Of a stretch of 64,000 bases of DNA, positions 9,901-19,191 are shown in pieces (the first letter of the stretch is position 1; each line of letters starts with the position of its first letter). Below the pieces are notes generated by a model. The model was not told the origin of the DNA. It saw only the letters and a program-made list of their open reading frames with translations, and ran no database searches. The stretch is taken from NCBI GenBank assembly GCA_030705925.1, contig JAUZPM010000002.1, positions 1 through 64,000 on the forward strand, in the 5' to 3' direction. Position numbers and translations under genes: made by a program. The DNA comes from Bacillota bacterium. GTDB lineage: Bacteria; Bacillota; Clostridia; Oscillospirales; Feifaniaceae.

Positions 9901-10257
9901 ATGAGCTTTACCACTGAACTGCTTTGCAAAATTAAAAAAGCAACAGATGTCGCAGGAAAAAAGGTTGGAGAATTTACAGAGGCATCGAAACTGCACCTTG
10001 ATCTTTTAAATGCGCAGGCATCACTTGAAGATTTGTATCTGTCTCTTGGAAAAGAAGTATATGCAACATCAAAAACTGATAATCAGGATGTAACAAAAAT
10101 TAATGAAATGTCTGGCCAGATCGATTTGAAACTGGCTGATATTGAAAGTATTCAGGCTAGAATTGCTGAAAACAAAGGGAAGAAGACATGCGGTACATGC
10201 GGAGCATGTAATGACGATGAGGCGGTTTTCTGTTCTCGCTGCGGCAGTAAGCTTTAA
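9901..10257 (+). CDS. Small coiled-coil protein with C-terminal zinc ribbon
   Basis: A 118-residue protein with a helical, charged N-terminal region (residues about 1-90, heptad-like pattern) and a C-terminal zinc ribbon CGTCGACNDDEAVFCSRCG that provides two CxxC pairs. The family is seen in many Clostridia as an unnamed zinc-ribbon protein and its function is unknown. It has a strong ribosome binding site (AAGGAG) and ends just before an intrinsic terminator, so it closes the recJ-to-here gene line or forms its own unit. Confidence 0.7.
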   Translation: MSFTTELLCKIKKATDVAGKKVGEFTEASKLHLDLLNAQASLEDLYLSLGKEVYATSKTDNQDVTKINEMSGQIDLKLADIESIQARIAENKGKKTCGTCGACNDDEAVFCSRCGSKL

Positions 10258-10268
10258 TACAGCCTGCC

Positions 10269-10309
10269 AAAAAGCGCAAAAGGGAGTTATTGCTCTTTTG
10301 CGCTTTTTT
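10269..10309 (+). terminator. Intrinsic terminator after the zinc-ribbon gene
   Basis: Stem AAAAAGCGCAAAAG pairing with CTTTTGCGCTTTTTT across a short loop, followed by a T run. Confidence 0.85.
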
Positions 10310-10384
10310 GCGTTTACATAAATATTACTCGAGATCAAAAATGCTCACAAAAAAGAATAAATTGTTAATAAATAATAAATTAAA

Positions 10385-10414
10385 TTGTATTATAACTTAA
10401 CATTGCTGTATAAT
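10385..10414 (+). promoter_or_regulatory. Candidate promoter of the spoVB-mazG unit
   Basis: TTGTAT at 10385 and TATAAT at 10409-10414 are separated by 18 bases in an otherwise AT-rich leader. Confidence 0.5.
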
Positions 10415-10478
10415 TCATAATGTTTGTTTTTAGGAAGTATATTAAAGCAAGAATGTAATTGAAAGGGTTAATCTATTT

Positions 10479-12086
10479 ATGGCTGCAAAAAAACAGAATT
10501 TCATGGAGGGCGCACTTGTTCTGATGCTGGGCGGCATCATAGTTAAAATTATAGGCGCTCTTTTCAAAATACCGCTCTCAAACCTGCTTCATGGCGTCGG
10601 TATGTCCTATTTTACCGTTGCGTATGACATTTATACTTGGGTTTATATTATAACAACGGCAGGCCTGCCGATCGCGATTTCACGAATGGTTTCTGAAAGT
10701 AACAGCCATGGGAGATATACTGATTCCAAGCACATACTCCAGGTCGCTTTTAGAACATTTTTTGCGTTTGCAATCGTTACATCGGGATTCCTGCTGATAT
10801 TTGCTAAACAGCTTGCAGATTTGATGGACAACAGCGACGCTGTTTATTGTATTATTGCTGTTGCTCCGGCTATTCTTTTTGAGATTATTATGTCTTCGAA
10901 CCGCGGTTATTTCGAGGGCCATAAAAATATGGTTCCAACAGCTATATCACAGATTATTACTGCAACTGCAAAACTTACCTTTGGCTATGCGCTGGCGTAT
11001 ATTCTCTTAAAGAGAGGTTACGGGCTTCCAATCGCGGCTGCAGGAGCAATTTTCGGTGTTACAATCGGCGGCGCACTCGGCGCAATCTACTTATTTTTTA
11101 AGCGTATACATTATAAACCGGAACGTGAATCGATTTTTACCACAGATGTTGCAACTCCGCGGCGTAAGCTTTTGAAAAGGCTTCTTGCAATAACGATTCC
11201 AATAACGATTGGATCTTCCGTACTTAGCATTACTAACTTGATAGATACCGGTATGGTTATGAACCGTCTTAGTAGCGCAGGAATTGCTATGGATAGGGCA
11301 AAGTTGCTGTTTGGCAGCTATTCTGCCCTTGCGCGTACCATGTTTAATTTGCCAACAGCAGTTATAATTCCAATGGGTGTCAGCGTAATTCCATCTCTTG
11401 CCGAAAAATTTGCAACTGGGGTCAATAAGCAGTCTAGGGGAATTGCAGAATCCGCATTACGCGTTGTTATGATTCTATCAGTACCAGCAGGATTTGGACT
11501 TGCGATGATGTCAAAACCTATTTTGTCATTACTTTACTCTTCTCTGACAGAAGAAGTAAAAATTGCTGCCCCGCTTCTTACTTCTCTTGGGCCGGCTGTA
11601 GTTTTTGTTTGCCTCGTCTCAATTACAAATGCTATACTACAGGCGATTGGAAAAGAGAAGGTTCCGGTAGTTACGATGCTTATCGGTGGAACAATGAAAC
11701 TTGTTTGCAACTATATCCTTGTAGGAACACCTAATATTAATATCTCTGGGGCTCCTTTTGGTACAAACCTCTGCTATGGCACAATAGCTTTATTAAATAT
11801 TATTGTCATCTGGCGCTCGCTTGATGGTTTACCGACCATAATACCGACAACAATAAAGTCTGTCGGCTCCGCTCTTGTTTCATGCGGAGTTGCAGCGCTG
11901 CTCTTTAATCCTATTGCTGCAGCTATAGGTGCCACACTTTCTACCCTAATTTGTATAATAATCGCAGTATCTGGTTATTTTATAATATTGTTAACGTTCA
12001 AGGGTATGAACGAAGAGGATATTTTGCTGCTGCCTAAAGGAGAAAAAATTAAAAAAATACTTGCAAAATACGGATGGATAGGATAA
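10479..12086 (+). CDS. SpoVB/YabM-type MOP-superfamily flippase
   Basis: Polytopic membrane protein of the polysaccharide-transporter/MurJ-like branch of the MOP superfamily (SpoVB, YabM, YtgP). It has 535 residues and about 14 hydrophobic segments, with the family's early GGIIVKIIGALFKIPLSN and the IPLGVSV-like IPMGVSVIPSLAE motifs. Members move lipid-linked cell-wall or exopolysaccharide precursors; SpoVB itself is needed for spore cortex. The gene sits directly in front of mazG, as yabM does in Bacillus, so I read it as the YabM position rather than true SpoVB. Confidence 0.85.
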   Translation: MAAKKQNFMEGALVLMLGGIIVKIIGALFKIPLSNLLHGVGMSYFTVAYDIYTWVYIITTAGLPIAISRMVSESNSHGRYTDSKHILQVAFRTFFAFAIVTSGFLLIFAKQLADLMDNSDAVYCIIAVAPAILFEIIMSSNRGYFEGHKNMVPTAISQIITATAKLTFGYALAYILLKRGYGLPIAAAGAIFGVTIGGALGAIYLFFKRIHYKPERESIFTTDVATPRRKLLKRLLAITIPITIGSSVLSITNLIDTGMVMNRLSSAGIAMDRAKLLFGSYSALARTMFNLPTAVIIPMGVSVIPSLAEKFATGVNKQSRGIAESALRVVMILSVPAGFGLAMMSKPILSLLYSSLTEEVKIAAPLLTSLGPAVVFVCLVSITNAILQAIGKEKVPVVTMLIGGTMKLVCNYILVGTPNINISGAPFGTNLCYGTIALLNIIVIWRSLDGLPTIIPTTIKSVGSALVSCGVAALLFNPIAAAIGATLSTLICIIIAVSGYFIILLTFKGMNEEDILLLPKGEKIKKILAKYGWIG

Positions 12087-12087
12087 A

Positions 12088-12894
12088 ATGAAAACAATCA
12101 GTAAATATTTGGTTAATTTTGACGGTAACTACGATTTTGACGACCTAAAGGAAATAGTGCGAATCCTGAGAGCTCCGGGCGGTTGTCCGTGGGACAGGCA
12201 GCAGACGCATGAATCTATACGCAAAAACTTTATTGAAGAAACTTATGAGGCTATTGAGGCAATCGACAATAAAGACGCTGAACTTCTCGAAGAGGAACTT
12301 GGAGATGTATTGCTACAGGTTTTGCTTCATGCAGAGATGGAAGAGGAAAGCGGCATATTCGGAATTAGGGATGTAGTAGATGGGATTTGCAAAAAACTTA
12401 TACTCCGACATCCTCATGTTTTTGGTGATGTTTCAGCGGAAACAAGCGAACAGGTGTTGAAAAATTGGGACGAAATCAAGAAAAAAGAAAAAAGTCAGAA
12501 AAATGAGTCTGAGGTTCTTAACAGCGTTGCCAAAAGCCTTCCCGCTTTAATGAGAGCTGTTAAACTTCAGCACAAAGCGTCAAAAGCGGGATTTGACTGG
12601 GACGATTATAGCGGCGCTCTTGAGAAAATAAAAGAGGAAACTTCTGAACTTGAATTGGCTATCAAAAACAATGATCAGCCTAATATAGAAGAAGAACTTG
12701 GCGATCTTCTGTTTTCAGTTGTTAATGTATGCCGCTTTTTTAAAGTCGAACCTGAAGAGGCACTTACAAAAACAAGCGACAAATTTGTGTCGCGTTTCTC
12801 CAAAGTTGAAAAGCTTGCGGCGGGGCAGGGCAGAGACATGAAAGAAATGACGCTTGAAGAGTTGGACAAGCTTTGGGAAAAAAGCAAAGGTTAA
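12088..12894 (+). CDS. mazG: Nucleoside triphosphate pyrophosphohydrolase MazG
   Basis: MazG hydrolyses NTPs and dNTPs to monophosphates and helps clear damaged nucleotides. Two MazG repeats are visible: the first with LRAPGGCPWDRQQTHESI and EELGDVLLQVLLHAE, the second with KIKEETSELE and EEELGDLLFSVVN, supplying the EExxE...D metal ligands. This 268-residue protein lacks the N-terminal tetrapyrrole-methylase domain that YabN of Bacillus carries. It begins two bases after the flippase stop, so the pair is probably translated together. Confidence 0.93.
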   Translation: MKTISKYLVNFDGNYDFDDLKEIVRILRAPGGCPWDRQQTHESIRKNFIEETYEAIEAIDNKDAELLEEELGDVLLQVLLHAEMEEESGIFGIRDVVDGICKKLILRHPHVFGDVSAETSEQVLKNWDEIKKKEKSQKNESEVLNSVAKSLPALMRAVKLQHKASKAGFDWDDYSGALEKIKEETSELELAIKNNDQPNIEEELGDLLFSVVNVCRFFKVEPEEALTKTSDKFVSRFSKVEKLAAGQGRDMKEMTLEELDKLWEKSKG

Positions 12895-12948
12895 ACTTTC
12901 GTTGTTTAACGGATTATATAAAATTACTTAAAATGCTGGAGGGTATTT

Positions 12949-13221
12949 ATGAACAAGATGGAATTAATAGCTGCCATAGCTGAAGATGCCGAGATTTCTA
13001 AAAAAGACGCTGAAAAGGCGCTTAATGCTTTTACAGACATTGTTGAAAAGGCTCTTAAAAAAGGTGACAAGATTCAGCTTGTTGGTTTTGGATCTTTTGA
13101 AGTTAAGGTCAGAGCGGCTCGCACAGGCAGAAATCCTCAGACAAAAGAGGACATCCAAATTCCTGAAAAGAAACTTCCTGTTTTCAAGGCTGGTAAGAAA
13201 TTAAAGGATTCCATTGCATAA
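12949..13221 (+). CDS. hup: HU-family DNA-binding protein
   Basis: Histone-like HU protein that bends and compacts DNA. It has 90 residues, begins with the HU helices (MNKMELIAAIAEDAEISKKD) and carries the GFGSFEVKVRAARTGRNPQT arm segment with the intercalating proline. Strong ribosome binding site GGAGGG. It lies between mazG and rqcP as in many Firmicutes and is followed by its own terminator. Confidence 0.95.
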   Translation: MNKMELIAAIAEDAEISKKDAEKALNAFTDIVEKALKKGDKIQLVGFGSFEVKVRAARTGRNPQTKEDIQIPEKKLPVFKAGKKLKDSIA

Positions 13222-13238
13222 GTTTTAAAATACTGTTA

Positions 13239-13273
13239 AAATGGTTGACGTGAATCCGTCAACCATTTTTTTT
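13239..13273 (+). terminator. Intrinsic terminator after hup
   Basis: A perfect 12-bp stem AAATGGTTGACG/CGTCAACCATTT with a six-base loop is followed by a T run. Confidence 0.9.
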
Positions 13274-13332
13274 AAATTTGGCTATCCGTTTGCCGTAAAA
13301 GCGGACCCAACACAAGTTGCGGTTATAATTTT

Positions 13333-13575
13333 ATGAGATTAGACAAATATTTAAAAGTATCACGTATTATAAAAAGAAGAACTGTAGCTAACGAGGCTTG
13401 TGACGCTTCACGTGTCACAGCTAATGGTAAGCCTGCCAAAGCGTCATATGAAGTTAAAATAGGGGATATTCTCGAGCTTCGTTTTGGACAAAAAACGCTT
13501 AAGGTTGAGGTTACCGGATTAAATGAACATATATCAAAAAACGATGCCCAAACCATGTATAAGGTAATAGAATAA
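13333..13575 (+). CDS. rqcP: S4-domain RNA-binding protein RqcP (YabO)
   Basis: Small S4-domain protein of the Hsp15/YabO/RqcP group, 80 residues. In Bacillus the protein works with RqcH to add alanine tails to stalled nascent chains on 50S subunits. The S4 fold is clear from MRLDKYLKVSRIIKRRT, VTANGKPAKASYEVKIGD and the strand that follows. It starts 111 bases after hup, past a terminator, so it may have its own transcription start. Its usual partners yabP, yabQ and divIC are not next to it here but 14 kb away. Confidence 0.88.
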   Translation: MRLDKYLKVSRIIKRRTVANEACDASRVTANGKPAKASYEVKIGDILELRFGQKTLKVEVTGLNEHISKNDAQTMYKVIE

Positions 13576-13601
13576 GAGGGCTTCTATTTCGGAAGCCCTC
13601 T
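13575..13601. terminator. Hairpin between rqcP and manA (likely bidirectional)
   Basis: A perfect 10-bp stem AGAGGGCTTC/GAAGCCCTCT with a seven-base loop lies between the two convergent genes. The following T content is weak, but the position and stability favour a terminator. Confidence 0.6.
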
Positions 13602-13637
13602 AAATGTATTAATTGTGTTTTTATTAAATAATAATTA

Positions 13638-14525
13638 TTATACAGTTGTTACAATTACTTCGCCACATCCCTCTATGACATAGTTCCCATATCCTGACGG
13701 AATAAATATGCTGTCACCTTTGCGTGCGCTTATTCCATCTATATTAAAATCACCGCTTAGTACAAGCAGATGATGAAAACTGTCTTCATCAGCAGAGAGA
13801 GAAGCTTTGCTTTTTATATCTAAACGATGTGACGTAAAATATTCACATGAGGATAGAAGAACGCAGGTATAGCCATCATATGACTCTGCAGCGTAAGAGT
13901 GCCTGGCGGAAGCGGGTTTTAAGTCTGTGACGTCAATCGCCTTGTCAATATGAAGCTGCCGTCCTCTTCCGTAATCAAATACTCTGTAGGTAGTATTTGA
14001 GTTTTCCTGTATTTCAGCGATTATAATCCCTTTTCCAATTGCGTGGAGCGTTCCTGCCGGAATAAAAAATACGTCTCCGCGCTTTACTTTTACAGAATTC
14101 AATATCTCTTCGACTGTTCCGTTTTTGATATGGGTTTCAAATTCATCCTTTGTAACTTCATATTTTAGTCCGTAGTATAAATAAGCATCCTCTTCGCAGT
14201 CTACGATGTACCACATTTCTGTTTTGCCTGGTTCTCCTTCGTGTTTATATGCATACTCATCATTTGGGTGAACCTGTACTGAAAGGTTTTCCTTTGCGTC
14301 AATAAGCTTTATCAGAATCGGAAAATTATCTGTTTTCAGATATTCCCTGAGGGGCTGACCGGCAAATTCGCCGTTAGCAATAATACTATCCCCATCTTTA
14401 TGACACGCAAGTTCCCAGCTTTCGGCCAGCGGGGTGATATCAGTGATTTTATTATATTCGGTTTTTAGCCTGTTACCGCCCCATATATAGTTTTTATATA
14501 TAGGATTTAGCTTTAAAGGTGTCAT
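13638..14525 (-). CDS. manA: Mannose-6-phosphate isomerase, class I
   Basis: Interconverts mannose-6-phosphate and fructose-6-phosphate. The cupin zinc site is visible as Q84 and H86 in LSVQVHPNDE, E103 in KTEMWYIVD, and the later His in GTLHAIGKG. At 295 residues it matches the short Firmicute class I enzyme. It has a strong ribosome binding site (AAGGAGAG), stands alone on the minus strand and is divergent from the lipid kinase gene. It would feed mannose into glycolysis or supply GDP-mannose precursors for surface glycans. Confidence 0.92.
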   Translation of the reverse strand: MTPLKLNPIYKNYIWGGNRLKTEYNKITDITPLAESWELACHKDGDSIIANGEFAGQPLREYLKTDNFPILIKLIDAKENLSVQVHPNDEYAYKHEGEPGKTEMWYIVDCEEDAYLYYGLKYEVTKDEFETHIKNGTVEEILNSVKVKRGDVFFIPAGTLHAIGKGIIIAEIQENSNTTYRVFDYGRGRQLHIDKAIDVTDLKPASARHSYAAESYDGYTCVLLSSCEYFTSHRLDIKSKASLSADEDSFHHLLVLSGDFNIDGISARKGDSIFIPSGYGNYVIEGCGEVIVTTV

Positions 14526-14610
14526 TTTCTCTCTCCTTAAGTTTTTATCTATTATAACGCAATAAATTAGACATGGTATAATATTTTTATAAAATAAGTC
14601 TAAGGATACG

Positions 14611-15486
14611 GTGAATAAGATGAAACTTAAATTTATTTATAATCCGAAGGCAGGCCGTGGAAAAATTCTTAGATGGTTAAGCAGAATAGAATATAGATTT
14701 AAAAAAGCGGGAGCTGAACTGGAGGTATTTTGCCTTGATGGTAAAGCCGATATGCAGGATTTTATAACAAAAACTCCTGTGGATTATGACGGAATAGTTG
14801 TTGCCGGCGGCGATGGAACAGTCAACCGTGTAATAAACTGCATGATCAAAAATGATGTAGTCACGCCGTTAGGCATACTTCCAACGGGGACAGCAAATGG
14901 GTTTTCACGTTTTATGAGAGGAAAACACCATATTCTGAAGGCTGTGGACGTCATTTTAGAAAACCGCGTAGTAATGACGGATCTTGGGTGTGTCAATGGA
15001 ACATATTTTATAAATGTATGCTCTGCCGGGGTTTTTACAGATGTTTCACAAAAAGTCGATATTAATCTAAAAAACAAAGTCGGAAGCCTTGCTTATGTAT
15101 TTGCGGGGATTAAAGATTTAAAAGAATTCAGTCCCATAACGCTTTCTGTAAACGGAGAAATTGTTGAAGCATTATTTTTTCTTGTGTTCAACGGGCGTGG
15201 AGTTGCTGTACTGGATAAGCTTGCGGATAAAGCAAGTATTCGTGACGGACTTCTTGACGCTGTTGTAGTAAAAAAGTGTAATTTTTTAAGAAGGATCCGT
15301 GTATTTACCAAAATGGTTTTTGGAAAACATTTTGGCGATAGCGCAGTGATGTTTAAACAGTGTGACCATATAATTATTAAGAAACTGAATGGGACATGTT
15401 CTCTTCCTGATGTTGACGGTGAACCAGCCCCTGAATTTCCTCTTGATATTATCTGTGAAAAGAGAAAAATGCCGATTTTTATGTAA
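14611..15486 (+). CDS. Diacylglycerol/lipid kinase (DagK/YegS family)
   Basis: Lipid kinase of the diacylglycerol kinase catalytic family, related to DgkB and YegS/BmrU. The nucleotide-binding motif GGDGTVN is at residues 66-72, followed by LPTGTANGFSRF. In Gram-positive bacteria DgkB recycles the diacylglycerol released during lipoteichoic acid synthesis; an LTA-synthase-type gene is present at 49-51 kb but the link is only inference. GTG 14611 fits the AAGGA ribosome binding site better than the ATG at 14620. Confidence 0.85.
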   Translation: MNKMKLKFIYNPKAGRGKILRWLSRIEYRFKKAGAELEVFCLDGKADMQDFITKTPVDYDGIVVAGGDGTVNRVINCMIKNDVVTPLGILPTGTANGFSRFMRGKHHILKAVDVILENRVVMTDLGCVNGTYFINVCSAGVFTDVSQKVDINLKNKVGSLAYVFAGIKDLKEFSPITLSVNGEIVEALFFLVFNGRGVAVLDKLADKASIRDGLLDAVVVKKCNFLRRIRVFTKMVFGKHFGDSAVMFKQCDHIIIKKLNGTCSLPDVDGEPAPEFPLDIICEKRKMPIFM

Positions 15487-15501
15487 GAAAGGGTGAGTAC
15501 C

Positions 15502-16767
15502 GTGCAGCCTCTTGCTGACAGAATGAGACCAAAATCGCTGTCTGACGTGGTCGGACAAAAGCATCTACTTGGCAATAACGGGATACTAAAGCGCATTATC
15601 GAAAGCGGCATAGTGCCCAATATGGTATTTTTCGGGCCTCCCGGAATAGGCAAGACTACAGTTGCAGACATAATAGCAAAGTCAGCCGGCAAAACTTTAT
15701 ACAAGCTTAACGGGACAAGCGCTTCGACATCGGATATAAAGGCAATTATTAGCGGGCTTGGCACTTTTGAAGCACAGGGAGGAGTGCTCGTTTATCTTGA
15801 CGAGATCCAATATTTCAACAAAAAACAGCAGCAGTCTCTCCTTGAGTATATGGAAAACGGTGATATCACGCTTATAGCATCGACTACCGAAAACCCTTAT
15901 TTTTACGTCTATCCGGCTCTGCTATCAAGATCTACCGTATTTGAATTTATGCCCCTTGACGAAAGTGACATTATGATGGTCATTAACAGGGGCATCATCG
16001 AAATGGAGCATACAACAGGCGTCACCTTTGATATCGAAAAGGGTGTTTTGGAGCATATTGCTTTCTCCTGCGGCGGGGATGTGAGAAAATCTCTTGTAGC
16101 AGTGGAACTCTTATGCCTAGCCGCAGCTTCTAAAGAGTCGCATACTATTAGTTTGGAAGATTCGAAGCTGGTTACGCAAAAGTCTGCAATAAAGTATGAT
16201 AAAGACGGCGACAGCCATTATAATATATTAAGTGCCTTTCAGAAAAGTATCAGAGGTTCAGATCCCGATGCGGGGCTTTATTACTTAGCTAGACTGGTTG
16301 CAGCCGGGGATCTGCCGTCCATTTGCCGCCGGATCCTTGTTATAGCAGCTGAAGATATAGGGCTTGCATATCCGCAGGCAATTTCAATTGTTAAGGCATG
16401 TGTGGACAGCGCTTTACAGCTTGGCTTTCCTGAAGCGAGGATTCCTTTGGCTGAAGCTGTCATTTTGCTCGCTACAGCCCCTAAATCAAACTCTGCCATT
16501 ATTGGAATAGACACTGCACTTTCGAGGATGCAAGCCGGAAATACGGGCGATATACCGGCACATTTAAAGGATTCGCATTATTCCGGAGCTGAGAAACTTT
16601 CACATGGGGTCGGTTACAAGTATCCGCATAACTACGACAATCACTATGTTGCTCAGCAATATCTTCCCGATAAATTAAAGAATACGCATTTTTATGAATA
16701 CGGCGATAATAAGTTAGAGCAGATAACACGTGAATATTGGATAAAGATCAAAGATAAAAAGGGGTAG
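15502..16767 (+). CDS. rarA: Replication-associated recombination protein RarA (MgsA)
   Basis: AAA+ ATPase of the RarA/MgsA/WRNIP1 family that acts at stalled replication forks. Walker A GPPGIGKTT is near residues 45-53, Walker B is VYLDEIQ, and sensor 1 lies in ASTTENPYF; the C-terminal tetramerisation domain ends with the characteristic PHNYDNHYV. I place the start at GTG 15502 (protein begins MQPLADRMRP, as in homologues), with GAAAGGGTGA as ribosome binding site; the upstream GTG at 15493 overlaps that site. Confidence 0.93.
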   Translation: MQPLADRMRPKSLSDVVGQKHLLGNNGILKRIIESGIVPNMVFFGPPGIGKTTVADIIAKSAGKTLYKLNGTSASTSDIKAIISGLGTFEAQGGVLVYLDEIQYFNKKQQQSLLEYMENGDITLIASTTENPYFYVYPALLSRSTVFEFMPLDESDIMMVINRGIIEMEHTTGVTFDIEKGVLEHIAFSCGGDVRKSLVAVELLCLAAASKESHTISLEDSKLVTQKSAIKYDKDGDSHYNILSAFQKSIRGSDPDAGLYYLARLVAAGDLPSICRRILVIAAEDIGLAYPQAISIVKACVDSALQLGFPEARIPLAEAVILLATAPKSNSAIIGIDTALSRMQAGNTGDIPAHLKDSHYSGAEKLSHGVGYKYPHNYDNHYVAQQYLPDKLKNTHFYEYGDNKLEQITREYWIKIKDKKG

Positions 16768-16776
16768 GGGGACATT

Positions 16777-17244
16777 ATGAAAACTTTAATTGTATATGCA
16801 AGCAAGTCTGGCACAACGGAAAAATGTGCGCAGATTTTGGCAGAAAAGCTTTCAGCTGACGTTAAAGACGCAGGAAAAGAAAAAATCGATATTGAAGGAT
16901 ATGATACTGTAATTATCGGCAGTTCGATACGCATGGGGAGAATTCAAAAATCTGTTAAGGACTTTATTGATAAGAATATTGGCTTGCTTCTTAAGAAAAA
17001 AATAGGGCTTTTCATTTGCTGTGGTTTCACGGAAAATGCGAACCAGTTTTTCTCAGCTAATTTTCCTCAAAATTTGCTAGATTCGGCAATTGCAAAAGAA
17101 TGTTTTGGCGGTGAGCTTGATAAAAACAAACTTCACGGCCTAGATAAAATAATCGCGGGCATGGTTACCAAAACTGATCCCAACCGTCCCGCTCCAAAGA
17201 TTTTGCTTGAGAATATCAATAAACTTGCTGCAAGCTGCAGATAA
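16777..17244 (+). CDS. Flavodoxin-domain protein
   Basis: FMN-binding flavodoxin-fold protein of 155 residues. The phosphate-binding loop is YASKSGTTEKC at residues 7-17, followed by DTVIIGSSIRMG and LFICCGF strands. The fold resembles the HemG/flavodoxin-domain group (Flavodoxin_5) rather than short-chain electron carriers, but the partner is unknown. It begins nine bases after rarA and ends at a shared hairpin with the opposite-strand gene. Confidence 0.8.
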   Translation: MKTLIVYASKSGTTEKCAQILAEKLSADVKDAGKEKIDIEGYDTVIIGSSIRMGRIQKSVKDFIDKNIGLLLKKKIGLFICCGFTENANQFFSANFPQNLLDSAIAKECFGGELDKNKLHGLDKIIAGMVTKTDPNRPAPKILLENINKLAASCR

Positions 17245-17247
17245 AAA

Positions 17248-18000
17248 TCACCCCGAATGTCTATAAGACCTTCGGGGTTTAAAATACCTTTTGGGCAGCG
17301 TTTCAGAAATCTCAGAAGTTTGTATCGCCATTGTCAGATGTCCTGCGGTATAACATTCAGATTTTAACACGACGCCATATTCAAGTGAAATCCAATATTT
17401 TTCGGTTTGACTGAAAGATGGTGAGGTATATTCCACATATAAAATCTGCCTGTTGTCCATCAGTTCAAATCGAGCAGCCGTAATATCCTTAACAGGAGCA
17501 TTCAAAAAATATGATAATTCAGGCATTCTCATTAGAGATGAACGTGAATACTGTTCGGATGCTGCTGTACTGAACGATTCACCGTTAAGATAATTCGAAA
17601 TTTTTACATTCCCGCCTGAAATAGAGTAGGAATATTGCAGCCCTCCGTTAGCGGTATATATCTCTATAAGTTCGCTTCCGTCTTTTTTATAGTATCTTGC
17701 GTTATTTGTAATGGACGCTGCACCATTATATATAGTTGTTTTAATATTCCAGTAAAGTGTATTAGGTGTCTTATAAGTTTTAAGATATGCTTTGATATTT
17801 TCTTTTGATATTTCCGGAGTTACACCCTCACCTGTAATTTTAGGAGGAGATAACTCGGGATTTTTTGCAAATTCGCTTTCAGGCATGGAGACGCTTTCTT
17901 CCGGAACAACCGGGGCAAGATGTGTTCTGCCCCACCATACCAGCGCACAGAGTGCGGCTGCAAGCAGGACGTATTTTAAAATTGAAAGCTTTTTTTTCAA
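17248..18000 (-). CDS. Membrane-anchored protein of unknown function
   Basis: I do not recognise this 250-residue protein. The N-terminus has a basic start and one hydrophobic segment (about residues 8-25), so it is probably anchored in the membrane with the rest outside. The outer part begins with an acidic, proline-rich stretch and continues as a beta-rich region with repeated Tyr and Ser. It follows wecB on the same strand with a 24-base gap, so it is probably the last gene of the trpS-tagO-wecB unit and might act in the cell envelope, though that is inference from position only. Confidence 0.75.
   Translation of the reverse strand: MKKKLSILKYVLLAAALCALVWWGRTHLAPVVPEESVSMPESEFAKNPELSPPKITGEGVTPEISKENIKAYLKTYKTPNTLYWNIKTTIYNGAASITNNARYYKKDGSELIEIYTANGGLQYSYSISGGNVKISNYLNGESFSTAASEQYSRSSLMRMPELSYFLNAPVKDITAARFELMDNRQILYVEYTSPSFSQTEKYWISLEYGVVLKSECYTAGHLTMAIQTSEISETLPKRYFKPRRSYRHSG
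17250..17283. terminator. Terminator hairpin overlapping the end of the minus-strand gene
   Basis: CCCCGAA pairs with TTCGGGG across a 13-base loop. T-rich tracts flank it on both strands, so it can serve the flavodoxin gene and the convergent gene. Its stem is inside the last codons of the minus-strand protein. Confidence 0.65.
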
Positions 18001-18024
18001 ACGTCCTCCCCCCTTAATCGGAAG

Positions 18025-19182
18025 CTATATTCCAAACTCCTTTGGCGCGGGCTGATCCGCAAATTTATGAAGTATTGCCTGGACTATCCTCTCGCTTGCG
18101 TGTCCGTCTCCATACGGGTTTACAGCTTTAGCCATTTTATCATATACAGCACTGTCGGTAAATAAAGTAACAAGGTCGTTATAGACATCCTCTTCTTCAA
18201 CGCCTGATATTTTTACTGTACCAGCAGTTACAGCCTCAGGACGTTCTGTTTCATGTCTTAAAACAAGAACCGGTTTTCCAAGCGCGGGAGCTTCTTCCTG
18301 CAGACCGCCTGAATCGGTGAGCACCAAAAAGCTATCGTTCATGATATTATGCATATCGTCAGTATCGATTGGAGAGGTGAGAACGACATTTTCGACATTT
18401 CCTAATATGCGCTTTGCAGTGTTTTTGACGCGAGGGTTAGGATGAACGGGATATAAGAACAAAACGTCTTTGAATTCATCGGCGGCGCGGTGTACTGCGT
18501 TAAAAATATTTTCAAAAGGCTGGCCGAGATTTTCTCTTCTGTGAGCAGTCATAAGCACTATGCGCATATTGTTTTCACGGGCGCGCTCAACAGCTTTTTG
18601 AACGTCAGGGCTTTTGTATTTATAATTAGGGTGTATTGTATACTTTAAAGCATCTATAACGGTGTTGCCTGTTATATAAATATTATCATGAATATTTTCA
18701 CGGTTTAGATTTTCCTTATTAGCATGGGTAGCGGCAAAGTGTATATCAGCTATGTCGCTGATAACTAGCCTGTTGAGTTCCTCAGGATATGGCGAATATT
18801 TATCAAATGAACGAAGCCCTGCTTCAACATGTCCCACCCTTGCCCCGGCATAGAAAGATGCCAGAGCCGCAGTAACTGCTGTTGTTGTATCGCCGTGAAC
18901 CAGTACAAGATCAGGCTTAAATTCAGTCACGGCGTCTTGCATGTGCGATATTACTTTTGAGGCGATAGAATTTAATGTCTGAGATGGTGTCATAATATTA
19001 AAGTCGAAGTCAGGTTTAATATCAAAAAGGTTAAGAACCATATCAAGCATTTCTCTGTGCTGAGCGGTTACGCAAACACCGCATTCAATGCGGCGATTTT
19101 TCTTTAATTCCTTAACTAATGGCGCCATTTTAATTGCTTCAGGCCTTGTTCCGAACACAACAAGAGTTTTTAGTTTTGACAT
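18025..19182 (-). CDS. wecB: UDP-N-acetylglucosamine 2-epimerase (non-hydrolysing)
   Basis: Converts UDP-GlcNAc to UDP-ManNAc for wall teichoic acid or other surface polymers. Family signatures include VFGTRPEAIKMAPL at the N-terminus, VHGDTTT, GHVEAGLRS, MTAHRRENLG and LTDSGGLQEEAPALGKP. Full length at 385 residues. It follows tagO by nine bases, so the two consecutive steps of linkage-unit synthesis are encoded side by side. Confidence 0.95.
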   Translation of the reverse strand: MSKLKTLVVFGTRPEAIKMAPLVKELKKNRRIECGVCVTAQHREMLDMVLNLFDIKPDFDFNIMTPSQTLNSIASKVISHMQDAVTEFKPDLVLVHGDTTTAVTAALASFYAGARVGHVEAGLRSFDKYSPYPEELNRLVISDIADIHFAATHANKENLNRENIHDNIYITGNTVIDALKYTIHPNYKYKSPDVQKAVERARENNMRIVLMTAHRRENLGQPFENIFNAVHRAADEFKDVLFLYPVHPNPRVKNTAKRILGNVENVVLTSPIDTDDMHNIMNDSFLVLTDSGGLQEEAPALGKPVLVLRHETERPEAVTAGTVKISGVEEEDVYNDLVTLFTDSAVYDKMAKAVNPYGDGHASERIVQAILHKFADQPAPKEFGI

Positions 19183-19191
19183 AGCAGCCTC

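Noticed and set aside
15093-15764. 223-codon minus-strand frame opposite the lipid kinase and rarA
   Set aside because: It is a shadow of two well-supported genes and has no ribosome binding site or family similarity.
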